From contig JADJYU010000010.1 of the NCBI GenBank assembly GCA_016719565.1, positions 62,001 through 126,000 on the forward strand: a stretch of 64,000 nucleotides of DNA. Reading direction: 5' to 3'. Shown here piece by piece: positions 19,108 through 29,400 of the stretch (positions within the stretch are counted from its first letter, which is position 1; each line of letters opens with the position of its first letter). Origin of the DNA: Ignavibacteria bacterium (GTDB lineage: Bacteria; Bacteroidota; Ignavibacteria; Tepidaquicellales; Tepidaquicellaceae). The notes under the pieces are model-generated. The model was given only the letters and a program-made list of their open reading frames with translations. It had not been told where the DNA came from and did not search any database. Made by a program: the position numbers and the translations under genes.

Positions 19108-19146
19108 CCGTCAGAGTCCCGGAAAGAGCGCCGGAGACTCTGACGG
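19108..19146 (-). repeat. REP palindrome, copy 2 (inverted relative to copy 1)
   Basis: CCGTCAGAGTCCCGG (19108-19122) and CCGGAGACTCTGACGG (19131-19146) surround an AAAGAGCG loop. This is the reverse complement of copy 1 apart from the loop. With copy 1 it brackets the RAYT gene in inverted orientation, the usual arrangement around RAYT genes. Confidence 0.8.
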
Positions 19147-19309
19147 GGGTTTAAAAAAATTAAATTACATTCATAATAATCCATGCACTCCGAGATGGAG
19201 ACTTGCAGAAAAGCCGGAGGACTATAAACATTCAAGCGCTTCAAATTATATAATTGGAAATGGAGTATATGATGTCGAGTTAGTTTATTAGTTGAAAGTT
19301 CGGAGCTTA

Positions 19310-19348
19310 CCGTCAGAGTCCCGGAAAGAGCGCCGGAGACTCTGACGG
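19310..19348 (-). repeat. REP palindrome, copy 3 (same orientation as copy 2)
   Basis: It has the same arms and loop as copy 2, displaced by 202 bases because it is part of the tandem duplication. An Rhs fragment begins a few bases after it. Confidence 0.8.
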
Positions 19349-19355
19349 GGGTTTA

Positions 19356-19463
19356 AAGTTTAAATATACAGGAAAAGAAAGAGATAAGGAGAGCTTATAT
19401 GATTATTTCGGTGCGAGGTATTATGATGCGAGGATAGGAAGGTGGGGAACGATAGTCCGTTAA
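19356..19463 (+). pseudogene. Rhs/YD-repeat core fragment
   Basis: The plus frame from 19356 reads KFKYTGKERDKESLYDYFG, then ARYYDARIGRWGT, the highly conserved end of the RHS-associated core domain, and stops at 19461-19463. No start or upstream YD repeats are present; the fragment abuts REP copy 3. Intact Rhs proteins are large surface or toxin-delivery proteins. This piece is a scrap whose parent gene may be elsewhere in the genome. Confidence 0.75.
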
Positions 19464-19545
19464 TGGAAAAGCATTTTGATTTTAATCCTTACACAATCTC
19501 CCGATTGGGTACGCAGAGTTACGAATCAGGGGATTCTTAAAGAGC

Positions 19546-19573
19546 AAATAAAAACCGGATAATTAGTCCGGTT
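19546..19573 (-). terminator. Candidate terminator for the SBBP-repeat protein gene
   Basis: On the minus strand AACCGGA and TCCGGTT form a 7-bp stem (plus-strand arms 19553-19559 and 19567-19573), followed by a U-rich tail corresponding to plus-strand A-runs at 19546-19552. It is 37 bases beyond the stop codon of the gene at 19610-22783. Confidence 0.6.
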
Positions 19574-19609
19574 ATATTATTAACATTCAATATTTATTTT
19601 CAACAAAGT

Positions 19610-22600
19610 TTACGGCCTGAGTGTTGAAACAAAGTTGCCGGAATTATTATCCGTTATTCCCAGGTCTGTCAGATCAACTACACCGTCTCCGTTTATATCC
19701 TCTGTTACATATCCGCTTTTAAAATTATATCCGGCATTATCAATTAAACCAAGATCTGATACATCTATTACGTTATCCTTATTTGCATCACCTGTATAAA
19801 CACAATAACGGCTGCCCTGAAGCGTCAGATTATTACCGAATGCTTTTGTTACTGAATTTGTAAAATCATAACTCAATCCTGAAGCGCTGAACTGCATTGC
19901 AGTGTTACTCCAGGTCTCAAGCGAATTCCTGTGGTCAACAATTATATAATAATTTTGTCCGTTCTGAATATTATCAAAAGAAAATATGCAGTTTCCGTTT
20001 GCATCTGAAACTGACACTGAAGAATCTGCAAAATTATAAGGAGAACTTCCGTTTCTTAAAAATACTTTTATTGTGTCAATAGTATTTACATTTAAATTAC
20101 CGTTGTAATATCCTTCGATAAGTACTTTAAGATCAAGGGTATAGCTTTGCAGATATTTCATTGTTACAAAATCAAAACCTCCGCCAAGTCCGTTACTCGA
20201 ACCAGTTACATATAAGCTGCCCGAATTATCTACAAGTATAGCAGCAGCTTTGTCAGAATCGTTATCCGAATAATTATATTTCTTTTCCCAAACTTTTGAT
20301 CCGGTGCCGGTATATTTTACTGTACAGAAATTTAGTCCTGTAATATTATCCGTGCAGTATCCCGTGACATATATAAATCCGGCTCCGTCAATTTTGGAAT
20401 CGGAGGCATGGTCATCAGCATTAGATGTTCCGTTGACAGTTCTGTTCCAGATCACATTTCCATTCGGATCATATTTTAAAGTTGTCATATCTTTTCCGGT
20501 AATGATATTATGTAAGCTGCCGGAGATTATTGCATTCCCTTCGGAATCAACTGATACTGCGGATGCTTCGTCATCTGATGATGCCGTACCGTTTAGCATC
20601 CTTTCCCAGATCTTAACTCCTGCTAAATTGTATTTGAGAAGTAACATATCATTTCCATTAGCGCCTGTATTTGTTTTTCCGCAAATGTATATATTTTCCG
20701 ACTTGTCAATTGAAATATCTTCAGGAGTGTCATTGCTGTTAGAGGAAGTATTATTATATCTTACCGCCCATTCCTGATTACCCGAACTGCTGTATTTTAT
20801 AATCACAACATCATCACCGGAACCAGTTCCCGGACTTTTTCCGGTAACATAAACATTTCCAAGATCATCAGCAGTAATTTTTTTTGAAATGTCATTTCCG
20901 TTTGCAGGTCCGTTATAATATCTGATCCATTGCTGTACTCCTGCAGTATTGTATTTTATTGTTGTGATATCATAACCGCTTCCGTTTTGGAGTAAATGAC
21001 CTGTGACAATTACATTACCGGACGCATCCATGGTAATCCCTGATGAATGATCATCACCTCCGGCGCTGCCGTTTGTCTTCTTTTCCCATTGTAAAAAGCC
21101 ATCAGTATTATATTTGATCACTGAAACATCAAAACCTGTTATACTTTCACTGCTTCCGGTAATGTAAGTATTTCCGGCATTGTCTGATTCAATTCCTGCG
21201 GGAATGTCATTAAATCCTTCGCTGTCATATCTTGATACCCAGAGCGGAACACCTGAGGGATTGTATTTAATGGTCGCATAATCAAGTTCAGAAAAAGTCT
21301 GGAAACTTGATCCGGTTACATAGAGATTACCCGATGCATCTGTGTCGAATGCAACGGATTCATCCGGTCCGCTTCCTGAACCGTCATATCTGGTTTCAAA
21401 AACAGAGTTACCTGCAGAGGTATATTTAATAGAAAGATAATCGCTCGTTCCGCACAGACTAAAAAAATAACTGTAACTTTGCGCCGTTACAAAAAAGTTA
21501 CCGTTTTTATCTGCATCAATTCCGGTTGGTATATCATCGAGATCTCCGGGACCGTTGTATTGTTTGATCCACAGGACATCTCCGGCGGAATTATATTTTA
21601 AAGTAACTACATCACTTGTGCCATCCGAGAGTCTTATTGAATTTCCGGTTACAGCTGCATTACCGTTTATATCAGCTTTTATTCCGACAGCTTTATCAAA
21701 ATAATTTTGATCTCCGTTAAATAATCTTACCCATTGCTGTGCGCCGGAAGGATTTAATTTAACAGTTGCAAAGTCATAGAATGATGAAGGGGAATAGCTA
21801 TACCCTGTAACGAATACATTCCCGCCTGCGTCAAGTGATATTCCTGTTGCTGCATCATCGCTAAGTGTGACTCCGTTGTATCTGTACACCCATTGCTGAT
21901 CTCCGTTGGAATTTAATTTTAAAACTGCATAATCATAACCGGCACCGATCCCTCCTTCGCTTTTCCCGCATACAAAAATATTTCCTGCATTATCTGTTTC
22001 AAGATCTGTGATCTGATCATCTGCAGATATAGGTCCGTTATAAAATTTTTCCCAGAGAAAATCACCTGAACTGTTATATTTTATTATGGCGTAATTATTT
22101 GATTCACCGGTTTTATAAGAATGTCCGGCAAGTACAATACTACCATCTGATGTCATCACTGCTGACTTAAGATAATCATCGGAATTTGAGACACCGTTCC
22201 ATCTTTTTCCCCATATGAACGAGCCGTTCAGGTCGTATTTCAATAGAATAAAATCATAACCTGTCCCGCTGCCAAAACTGTAACCTGCAGCATATATTCC
22301 ATTCTGTCCGTCGAATAGAATTTTAATTCCGTTGTCATCAAAATTTCCCGTACCGTTGTAAGTCTTTACCCATTGCTCAATCCCGGCTGAATTATATTTT
22401 ATAATTATCATATCATTCTGTCCTCCGCCGGCTCTTGAATTACCGGTAATATATGTATTGCCTGAATTATCTCTTACTACACTATTCCCGACATCATTCT
22501 GATTTCCTGTCCCGTTATAATTAGCTATCCATTGTCTTGTTCCGTCCGCTTTAAATTTAACTGTTATTACATCTGAGAATCCTCCGCTTAGAATACTTTT

Positions 22601-22783
22601 CCCCGTCATATAAAAATCACCGGCAGCGTCAATGAATATATCAGAAGGTGTGTCTGTGCTTGATTCGGGTCCGGTATATCTGTGAAGCCATTGCTCGCTT
22701 AACTGTGAATAGCAAACCTGCGATGTGATAAGGAATGCGAGCATGAAACCGAAACTTATAATATTGTAAATTAAATTAATCAT
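19610..22783 (-). CDS. Secreted SBBP beta-propeller protein with two dockerin-like calcium loops
   Basis: The 1,057-residue protein has a signal peptide (IISFGFMLAFLITSQVCYSQ), then 16 repeats of about 52 residues (about 30-870). Each carries a DxxGNxYxTG turn, an IKYN strand and a W-x-x-x-YNG segment, the SBBP propeller repeat. A small Ig-like region (DLKVLIEGYYNG) follows, and the last 60 residues hold two EF-like loops, GDANKDNVIDVSDLG and EDINGDGVVDLTDLG, resembling a type I dockerin pair. No T9SS sorting domain is present, unlike its neighbours. A TAATTTTG -7 box lies at 22804-22811 upstream on the same strand. It may be an extracellular carbohydrate- or protein-binding scaffold; the ligand is not predictable. 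Confidence 0.85.
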   Translation of the reverse strand: MINLIYNIISFGFMLAFLITSQVCYSQLSEQWLHRYTGPESSTDTPSDIFIDAAGDFYMTGKSILSGGFSDVITVKFKADGTRQWIANYNGTGNQNDVGNSVVRDNSGNTYITGNSRAGGGQNDMIIIKYNSAGIEQWVKTYNGTGNFDDNGIKILFDGQNGIYAAGYSFGSGTGYDFILLKYDLNGSFIWGKRWNGVSNSDDYLKSAVMTSDGSIVLAGHSYKTGESNNYAIIKYNSSGDFLWEKFYNGPISADDQITDLETDNAGNIFVCGKSEGGIGAGYDYAVLKLNSNGDQQWVYRYNGVTLSDDAATGISLDAGGNVFVTGYSYSPSSFYDFATVKLNPSGAQQWVRLFNGDQNYFDKAVGIKADINGNAAVTGNSIRLSDGTSDVVTLKYNSAGDVLWIKQYNGPGDLDDIPTGIDADKNGNFFVTAQSYSYFFSLCGTSDYLSIKYTSAGNSVFETRYDGSGSGPDESVAFDTDASGNLYVTGSSFQTFSELDYATIKYNPSGVPLWVSRYDSEGFNDIPAGIESDNAGNTYITGSSESITGFDVSVIKYNTDGFLQWEKKTNGSAGGDDHSSGITMDASGNVIVTGHLLQNGSGYDITTIKYNTAGVQQWIRYYNGPANGNDISKKITADDLGNVYVTGKSPGTGSGDDVVIIKYSSSGNQEWAVRYNNTSSNSNDTPEDISIDKSENIYICGKTNTGANGNDMLLLKYNLAGVKIWERMLNGTASSDDEASAVSVDSEGNAIISGSLHNIITGKDMTTLKYDPNGNVIWNRTVNGTSNADDHASDSKIDGAGFIYVTGYCTDNITGLNFCTVKYTGTGSKVWEKKYNYSDNDSDKAAAILVDNSGSLYVTGSSNGLGGGFDFVTMKYLQSYTLDLKVLIEGYYNGNLNVNTIDTIKVFLRNGSSPYNFADSSVSVSDANGNCIFSFDNIQNGQNYYIIVDHRNSLETWSNTAMQFSASGLSYDFTNSVTKAFGNNLTLQGSRYCVYTGDANKDNVIDVSDLGLIDNAGYNFKSGYVTEDINGDGVVDLTDLGITDNNSGNFVSTLRP

Positions 22784-22879
22784 GCGGATGAATTTAGATT
22801 ATACAAAATTAATAAATTATTTTCATAAATGTAAAATTTCATTGTATACAATGTAAAATATTAAAAAAATTCAAACTTG

Positions 22880-22910
22880 TTGACAGTTTAAATTAAAACA
22901 TTTAACTTTG
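22880..22910 (+). promoter_or_regulatory. Bacteroidota-type promoter for the secreted protein at 23093
   Basis: TTG at 22880-22882 (within TTGACA) is followed after 20 bases by TAACTTTG at 22903-22910. It lies in the 309-base gap 22784-23092, which holds no gene. The implied leader is about 175 bases, ending in a good ribosome site (AAGGAGA) 8 bases before the ATG at 23093. Confidence 0.5.
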
Positions 22911-23092
22911 TACTGAAAAATTTTAAAGTACAAAATGCGATAGATTTTTTTTTGTAATAATTTTTTATTGTATAGTATTTCCCGGATACCTGAAAATTAA
23001 TTAGATAATTAATATTTAAATAAAGTTCTTCAAAGCTCTATATTTTCTTTTTTATTTAAAAAATATTACTAACTAAACCCTAAGGAGACGCA

Positions 23093-24817
23093 ATGAAAAT
23101 TCTGGAAAAATTTTCAATCAGCTTTGCTGCTATTATTGCAGTAGTTTTACTCAATGTTTTTATCACCAACGAGGCATCAGCTTCTCACTTCCGTTACGGA
23201 CATCTTACCTATACAAAAAATCCGGCTAACAACAATGAAGTCGAGTTTACTCTTACAGGTGCTTTCAGAAGAAATGGTTATGGAGCTCCGGTTGTTGGAT
23301 CCATAATTACTGAAACTGTAGGAGGAACTAACTTAATCTTCGGTGACGCAACAGCAACAGGTACTTTACGTTTTAGAGTTATTTCTATTGATGTAACAAA
23401 TAACTGGCTGCTCGCAAGAGCTCTTCAGCCGGGTGATGATTCTAAAGAAACAATCACAAAAGTTTATGCCCCCGGCGGTCCTTACACAGCAGAAATTAAT
23501 TCCTGCTGCAGAACCGCTGTTGAAATAAATAATCCAAATGGAAGTTACAGAGTATCCACAATTGTAGATGTTTCAAACAGTAACGCTTCACCTGTTTCCA
23601 CTCTTCCTGTTATAGTTAATTTAGTACAGGGCGCTGCATCTTCCTTCAATGTTCCTGCAATCGATCCTGATCCGAATACAACATTAAGATGGAGATTTGC
23701 AACACTTGCAGAAATGGGAGGTGTTAGTCAAAACCCACCTTCAGCAGGCGGTTTCCCTGCAACTATAGACAACTTAACCGGTGTAGTAACATGGAATACA
23801 ACGGGCGCAGTTCTTGGCGGTTTATATTCATGTCAGGTTATTATCGAGGACAGAGACGCAATTGATCCTACAATTTTAAGAACAAGAGTAGCTGTAGACT
23901 TCCTTATTCAAATAAGTCCGCAATGTACAAATCCAAATTTCCCAATATTTGACGCTCCTACGCCAACTTGCGGTACTGTATTTAATGAAGTTCCCGGAAC
24001 TCCAATTTCATTTTCTGTAAATGCTTCTGACATTGATCCGGGTAATATTACCTTAAATGCTATCGGATTGCCTCCGGGATCAACGATGAATCCTGTATTG
24101 CCACAAGTCGGAAATCCTGTAAGCAGTACTTTTAATTGGGTAGCTCAGCCGGGTGTTTATATCGTTTCTTTTATTGCAACAGACTCCTGCGGAGCACAAA
24201 CGATCTGTACATATTCATTTGATATCGCTCTTCCTGTTGAATTGTCATCATTCGCTTCCACAGTTATCGGAAATGATGTATCACTTCAGTGGTCAACATC
24301 TTCAGAAACCAACAACTCCGGATTTAACATTGAAAGAGCTGCCTACATCAACGGAGAACTTTCAGACTGGAGTACAATAGGAAACGTTCAGGGTAATGGA
24401 AATTCAAGCAGTGTTAATTCATATTCTTTCACAGACAGAAGTCTGAACGCAGGTACATATACATACAGGCTGAAGCAGATAGATTTCAACGGCAATTATG
24501 AATATCATAATCTGAATTCAGATGTAGTGATCGGCGTACCTACAAGATTTGAATTAATGCAGAACTATCCGAACCCTTTCAATCCGGCTACAAAGATCAG
24601 CTTTGAGATCCCAAAAGACGGAATTGTTAAACTGACAGTATTTGATAACAGCGGTAAAGAAGTTGCAGTTCTTTCCAATGGATATAAAACAACAGGTTAC
24701 TATTCAGTTGATTTCAACGGATCAAACCTTGCAAGCGGTGTATACTTCTACAAGCTTGAACTTACAACAAATAATGAATCAACAGTTAAGATCAGAAAAA
24801 TGGCTTTAGTAAAATAG
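23093..24817 (+). CDS. Secreted Ig-like-domain protein with a T9SS type A sorting domain
   Basis: The 574-residue protein starts at an ATG with AAGGAGA upstream. A signal peptide ends near NEASA-SHF. The first domain (SHFRYGHLTYTKNPANNNEV) is all-beta with a CC pair near residue 140. Two cadherin/Ig-like modules follow, one around FNVPAIDPDPNTTLRWRFA and one around FSVNASDIDPGNITLNAIGL. The common beta-sandwich from LPVELSSFASTV leads to the sorting domain (QNYPNPFNPATKISF, ending KMALVK). From LPVEL onward it is strikingly similar to the protein at 15473-17164, so the two share a common export cassette on different front ends. A strong terminator follows. Role at the surface unknown. Confidence 0.85.
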   Translation: MKILEKFSISFAAIIAVVLLNVFITNEASASHFRYGHLTYTKNPANNNEVEFTLTGAFRRNGYGAPVVGSIITETVGGTNLIFGDATATGTLRFRVISIDVTNNWLLARALQPGDDSKETITKVYAPGGPYTAEINSCCRTAVEINNPNGSYRVSTIVDVSNSNASPVSTLPVIVNLVQGAASSFNVPAIDPDPNTTLRWRFATLAEMGGVSQNPPSAGGFPATIDNLTGVVTWNTTGAVLGGLYSCQVIIEDRDAIDPTILRTRVAVDFLIQISPQCTNPNFPIFDAPTPTCGTVFNEVPGTPISFSVNASDIDPGNITLNAIGLPPGSTMNPVLPQVGNPVSSTFNWVAQPGVYIVSFIATDSCGAQTICTYSFDIALPVELSSFASTVIGNDVSLQWSTSSETNNSGFNIERAAYINGELSDWSTIGNVQGNGNSSSVNSYSFTDRSLNAGTYTYRLKQIDFNGNYEYHNLNSDVVIGVPTRFELMQNYPNPFNPATKISFEIPKDGIVKLTVFDNSGKEVAVLSNGYKTTGYYSVDFNGSNLASGVYFYKLELTTNNESTVKIRKMALVK

Positions 24818-24838
24818 TTCTCTTTCTTAATATTCATA

Positions 24839-24873
24839 AATCCCTGTCTGTCTTTCAGGCAGGGATTTTTTTT
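24839..24873 (+). terminator. Rho-independent terminator after the secreted Ig-like protein
   Basis: AATCCCTGTCTG (24839-24850) pairs with CAGGCAGGGATT (24856-24867) with one G-U pair, loop TCTTT, followed by a run of T. It is only 40 bases from the next start codon. Confidence 0.9.
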
Positions 24874-24912
24874 AAATGTTCGTTGTTCAGATTCAAAATT
24901 ATTTTAATCCCC

Positions 24913-26259
24913 ATGAAAAAATATTACTTTCTTATTTATTTGTTATTGATCAGCAGCGGAGTATTTGCGCAGCTCCCAAATAAGAATACTTATTTAATTG
25001 CGAATATGAATATTCATCCTTCATATTCCGGGTTATGGGGATATGTTGACAGTGAAGGAAGAGAGTATGCGGTTCTCGGCTGCAGTAACGGTACATCAAT
25101 AGTTAATGTAACAGATTCTTCAAATATTTATGAAGTCGGATTTATTCCCGGTCCTGTAAGCGGCTGGAGAGAAGTTAAAGTTTATTCGCATTATGCATAT
25201 GTTGTATCCGAAGGAACAAACAGCAGACTTCAGATCATAGATCTTCAGTATCTTCCGGATTCGATTTATCTGGCAAGGACATGGTCTTACAGCGGTTATA
25301 CTTATACACATGCTATCTCACAGTCCGGTCCGTATCTTTATCTGAGCGGCGGTAATGCAAGTCCCAACGGCGGCTTGCAGATAGTTGATGTATCTGATCC
25401 GGTGAATCCGGTCAGAAGAGGATTCAATTCCGGGCGATATGTTCATGACTGCCGAATATTAAGTGACACTGTCTGGACCTGTAATATTCTCAATCAGAGA
25501 GTCTCTATAATTAATTCAGGAAATAAAGATAACCCGGAGGAGATCAGAAATTTTTCCACTCTTCAGGGATTTCCGCACAACTGCGCCATCACCGATGACA
25601 GAAAATATTTATTTGTAACACATGAAAATGAAGATCCCGGTGTACTTGAAATTTATAATATTGAAGACCTGGAAAACATAACTTATATAAGGAGCTGGCA
25701 GCCAACAGGTATTACTTCTTCAATTACTCACAATGTAGAGATCTACGGCAACTACGCAATTGTCGCGCATTATACTTCCGGTGTCAGAATATTAGATATT
25801 TCGGATCCGGAAAATCCTGTTGAGACTGCATGGTATGACACAAGACCTCAGGATAATTCAACTCAGTTCGAAGGATGCTGGGCGGCGTATTTATTACCGT
25901 CAGGAAAGATTATTGCTTCTGATATTTCAAACGGATTATTTGTTATAAGAGCTACAAACCTTACTAATTTTACGAACATAAAAACTAATATACCTGAGGA
26001 ATTTTCGCTGTATCAGAATTTTCCAAATCCGTTTAATCCGGAAACTTCTATTAAGTTTGACATTCCGAAATCAGGTAATGTTAAAATGGAGTTGTACGAT
26101 TCTAAAGGAGCTTTCATTTCAGAGATTCTAAATGAATTCAGAACCGCCGGTTCATATGAAATAAATTACAATGCATCAGCTCTCAGCAGCGGGATATATT
26201 TCTGCACAATGAATTTCAGCGGGAACAGCAGATCAATTAAAATCTCTTTGATAAAGTAA
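24913..26259 (+). CDS. Choice-of-anchor B family protein, T9SS-exported (paralogue 1)
   Basis: I start at the ATG at 24913, giving a clean signal peptide (KKYYFLIYLLLISSGVFAQ). A TTG 30 bases upstream overlaps the preceding terminator zone and is unlikely. The 448-residue body is built of LVIVD-type propeller blades (SRLQIIDLQYLPDS, HAISQSGPYLYLSGG, VHDCRILSDTVW, GVRILDISDPENPVE), the choice-of-anchor B fold. The C-terminus is a T9SS sorting domain (NFPNPFNPETSIKFDIP). Two close paralogues lie in tandem at 46397-49187. In other bacteria this family is surface-exposed with unknown ligands. Confidence 0.85.
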   Translation: MKKYYFLIYLLLISSGVFAQLPNKNTYLIANMNIHPSYSGLWGYVDSEGREYAVLGCSNGTSIVNVTDSSNIYEVGFIPGPVSGWREVKVYSHYAYVVSEGTNSRLQIIDLQYLPDSIYLARTWSYSGYTYTHAISQSGPYLYLSGGNASPNGGLQIVDVSDPVNPVRRGFNSGRYVHDCRILSDTVWTCNILNQRVSIINSGNKDNPEEIRNFSTLQGFPHNCAITDDRKYLFVTHENEDPGVLEIYNIEDLENITYIRSWQPTGITSSITHNVEIYGNYAIVAHYTSGVRILDISDPENPVETAWYDTRPQDNSTQFEGCWAAYLLPSGKIIASDISNGLFVIRATNLTNFTNIKTNIPEEFSLYQNFPNPFNPETSIKFDIPKSGNVKMELYDSKGAFISEILNEFRTAGSYEINYNASALSSGIYFCTMNFSGNSRSIKISLIK

Positions 26260-26439
26260 AAGAGCTTCAAAGGTAAATTCAGTTTTACAAAAATTAACCC
26301 GAATGAAATTTATTTTAAAATAATAAGCAGTTTTATTTAAGTATATAATTCTTATTTTTGAATAAGTTTTTAATTAATTTTTTCAGAGGAGGTGTATATT
26401 TAATTTCCTACCATAATTAACTTAAGTCAACCCAATCAT

Positions 26440-29400
26440 ATGAATCTGACTAAAATTCTTCTTATACTATTAATTAACGTATTCGCTTCTGATTTTCTTT
26501 TCTCGCAGGATTACAACTGGATCACACCAAATAAAACTTATCTTAAATTATATATCGCAGATGACGGAATTCACAGGATCAATAAATCTGATTTTGAAAA
26601 TGCCGGTGTAAGTACATCAGCTATTGACCCGAGGACTTTAAGAGTTTTTAACCGCGGGAATCAGATCCCTGTATTTGTGAGAGGGGAGTCAGACGGATTC
26701 TTTAATGATTCGGATTTCGTTGATTTTTACGGGACAAGAAATTACGGCGGTCTTACTAATGCATATAATCAGGACAATCAAATTGTATATTCAACAAATG
26801 AACGTTTTGATCTTTACTCTGATACGAATGTTTACTGGATAGACTGGGGCGGTACAAATGGTTTGAGAATGTTTAACTCTGCGTATGCCGCGCCTTCAAA
26901 TTATCTTCAGAATTTTTCAAACGAACTGCTTCATCTTGAAAAAGATAAAATTTACTGGATCGGTCAGGCTTCGAGCTCAAATGATTTCGGTAATTTTACT
27001 AATGAAAGATATCTCGGAGAGTCATGGTACTGGAGCTTGCTTGGTAACGGGCAGTCAGTTTCTGATACTTTCTCTATCCCGCTGCTGAATAAAAATTTGC
27101 CAACGGTTTCATTAAGGGTATTCGCATATCCGCAGAGCGCAAGCTTTTCTGTAACAAACGAACATAATCTACAGATCAAAGTAAACGGAAATATCGTAGC
27201 TGATTTTGTAAGAAATGATTTCAGCAGAGTGGATACTGCTGTTACATTTTCTTCTGCATTGCTTTCTGAAACTACAGTAAACAATGTTACTGCAACGTAT
27301 ACTTCATCAGGCGGATTTTCAGGAACTATGTTTCTTGATATGTTTGAATTTAAATACCCGAAAGTTTTAAAATTCAGAAATAATATATCCTTAATGGATC
27401 TTGCCGGAGAGGATTCGACTTCTAAGAAGATTAAATTATCCGGTTTCAATCCGGGTAATCAGACGTTTATTTATGATATAAAAAATAATATCCGGATTAC
27501 TTCATTTTCAAATTCAGCTGACACACTGATATTTTCCGCAAAGCAAAATTCAAAAATAGAGATCACCAATAAAGTTATTTCAAAAAAGCCTTTTAAAATT
27601 ATTCAGAGACAGGTGCCTGATCTTGTATCATCTGCAAACGGCGCTGATTATCTGATCATTTATAATAAGATCTTTGAATCTCAGGCATTGCAGCTTCAGA
27701 ATCATCGTGAGACTTATGATAATTTCAGAGTTAAGATCACGGAGATAAAAGGTATTTATGATATATTTAATTTCGGTATTGAAAGTCCGGATGCTGTCAG
27801 AAATTTTAACAGGCATATTTTTTATAACTGGCAGCAGCCAAGAGTAAAATATATCTGTCTCTTCGGGAGAGGTTCCCTTGATCCGAAAAAAAATTCAGAT
27901 GCAACTGTCTATCGTGAAAATCTGATCCCCGTAAAGGGCAATCCCTCTTCGGATAATTTTTATTCAAATGTTTTTATTAATAATTTTATTTTCTATAATC
28001 AGATCTCTATAGGAAGACTTCCGGCTCTTAATGTTTCAGAAGCTCAGAATATGGTAAATAATATTATCACTTACGAAACACAGCCTCCGCAAAAGTGGTG
28101 GAAAGATTTTACTTTTATAGGCGGAGGGGTAAATCAGGCTGAACAGCAGCTGTTCCTTTCGCTAAATAATGACTCGCTTATCAATCCATATATACTCTCA
28201 AATCCTGTTAAGGGAAATCCGGTAAGAATACTGAGGAATGATCTTAACGGCGCTGAAACATTTAATTATTCCGACTCAATAAAAAATCAGATAAACAGGG
28301 GAACACTCACGGTAAACTTCATGGGACATGCAGGAAGTCAGGACTGGGAAATTGCTTTGAATGATCCTGAAATTTTAAGTAATCACGGAAAGTTTCCTGT
28401 GATACTCAGCATGACCTGCTATACAGGAAAAGTAGGTGAGCCAAATTTCAGATCTTTTGGTGAACGGTTTATGAATATGAATAATACCGGAGCTGTTTCT
28501 TTTTTTGCTACTTCAGGCTGGGGGTTTGTGTATTCAGGTTCATTAATTAATTCTTTATTCTATAAATCTTTTGCAAAAGATACGGTGAGAAGAGTAGGTG
28601 ATATGGTATCTTATGCAATGAATTCAATTAAAAGCGATTCTCTCAGTTTTTCAATCAGACATACTGTAAACTGTTACACTCTGATGGGTGATCCGGCTCT
28701 TAAGCTGCAGCTCCCTGCTTATCCGGAGTTTACTATTTCCGAAAACGATTATAAGCTTTCAAACAAAAGTCCGTCTGTAAATGAACCAATAAACCTGAAA
28801 GTATTCCCGCAGAATTTCGGATTGAATTCAGATTCGGCAACAATGAGATTACTTGTTACAAAAGATTTTGCTAAGTATTATTTCAAAGATACTGTCCTCA
28901 GAAATTTTTCATCAAAGGATTCTATATCTTATAATTTTAAGCTGAATTCAAAAGGAAGATATGAAGCAAAAGTAATTCTGGATCTTTATAATTCTTCACC
29001 TGATGAAAATAAAAATGATAACACTCTGATATTTGAAATTGATGTAAAAAATGTTTCATTCGTTCCTTATAAACCTGTTCATAATTCAGTAGTAAGAAAA
29101 GACAGCGTTGAATATGTCGGAATGAATCCGTTTATTAAGAAAAATGAAAAATCTATAATTCTGCTACTTCAGACAGATACATCTGCAAATTTTAATTCCC
29201 CGGTAAGTCAGCTTTTTATAAATAAAGAACCTCACGGCGCTGTTTCAAAATTCAAAACTCTTCTTCCCGTAAAAGATACTTCAAAGCTTTATTACTGGAG
29301 AACTAATTCTGTAATTAACGGTGACAGCAGCGGCTGGTCTGCAGTTCAGATGTTTAAGTATAATCCGCTTATTTCCATTTCGGATAAAACTATAGATAGC

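Larger units (their letters stand above)
18952..19356 (+). repeat. Tandem direct duplication, about 202 bp, of the RAYT tail plus REP
   Basis: Copy 1 (18952-19154) and copy 2 (19155-19356) each contain the last 45 codons of the RAYT gene, its stop, a spacer and a REP. They are nearly identical. The differences cluster at the CCATGCAC site, where copy 1 has one extra base and a different local sequence that breaks the reading frame. Copy 2 keeps the family-typical reading. Confidence 0.88.

Noticed and set aside
26385..26394. AGAGGAGGTG as the ribosome site of the C25 peptidase
   Set aside because: It is about 46 bases from the ATG, and the frame next to it stops at once; spacing excludes a direct role.
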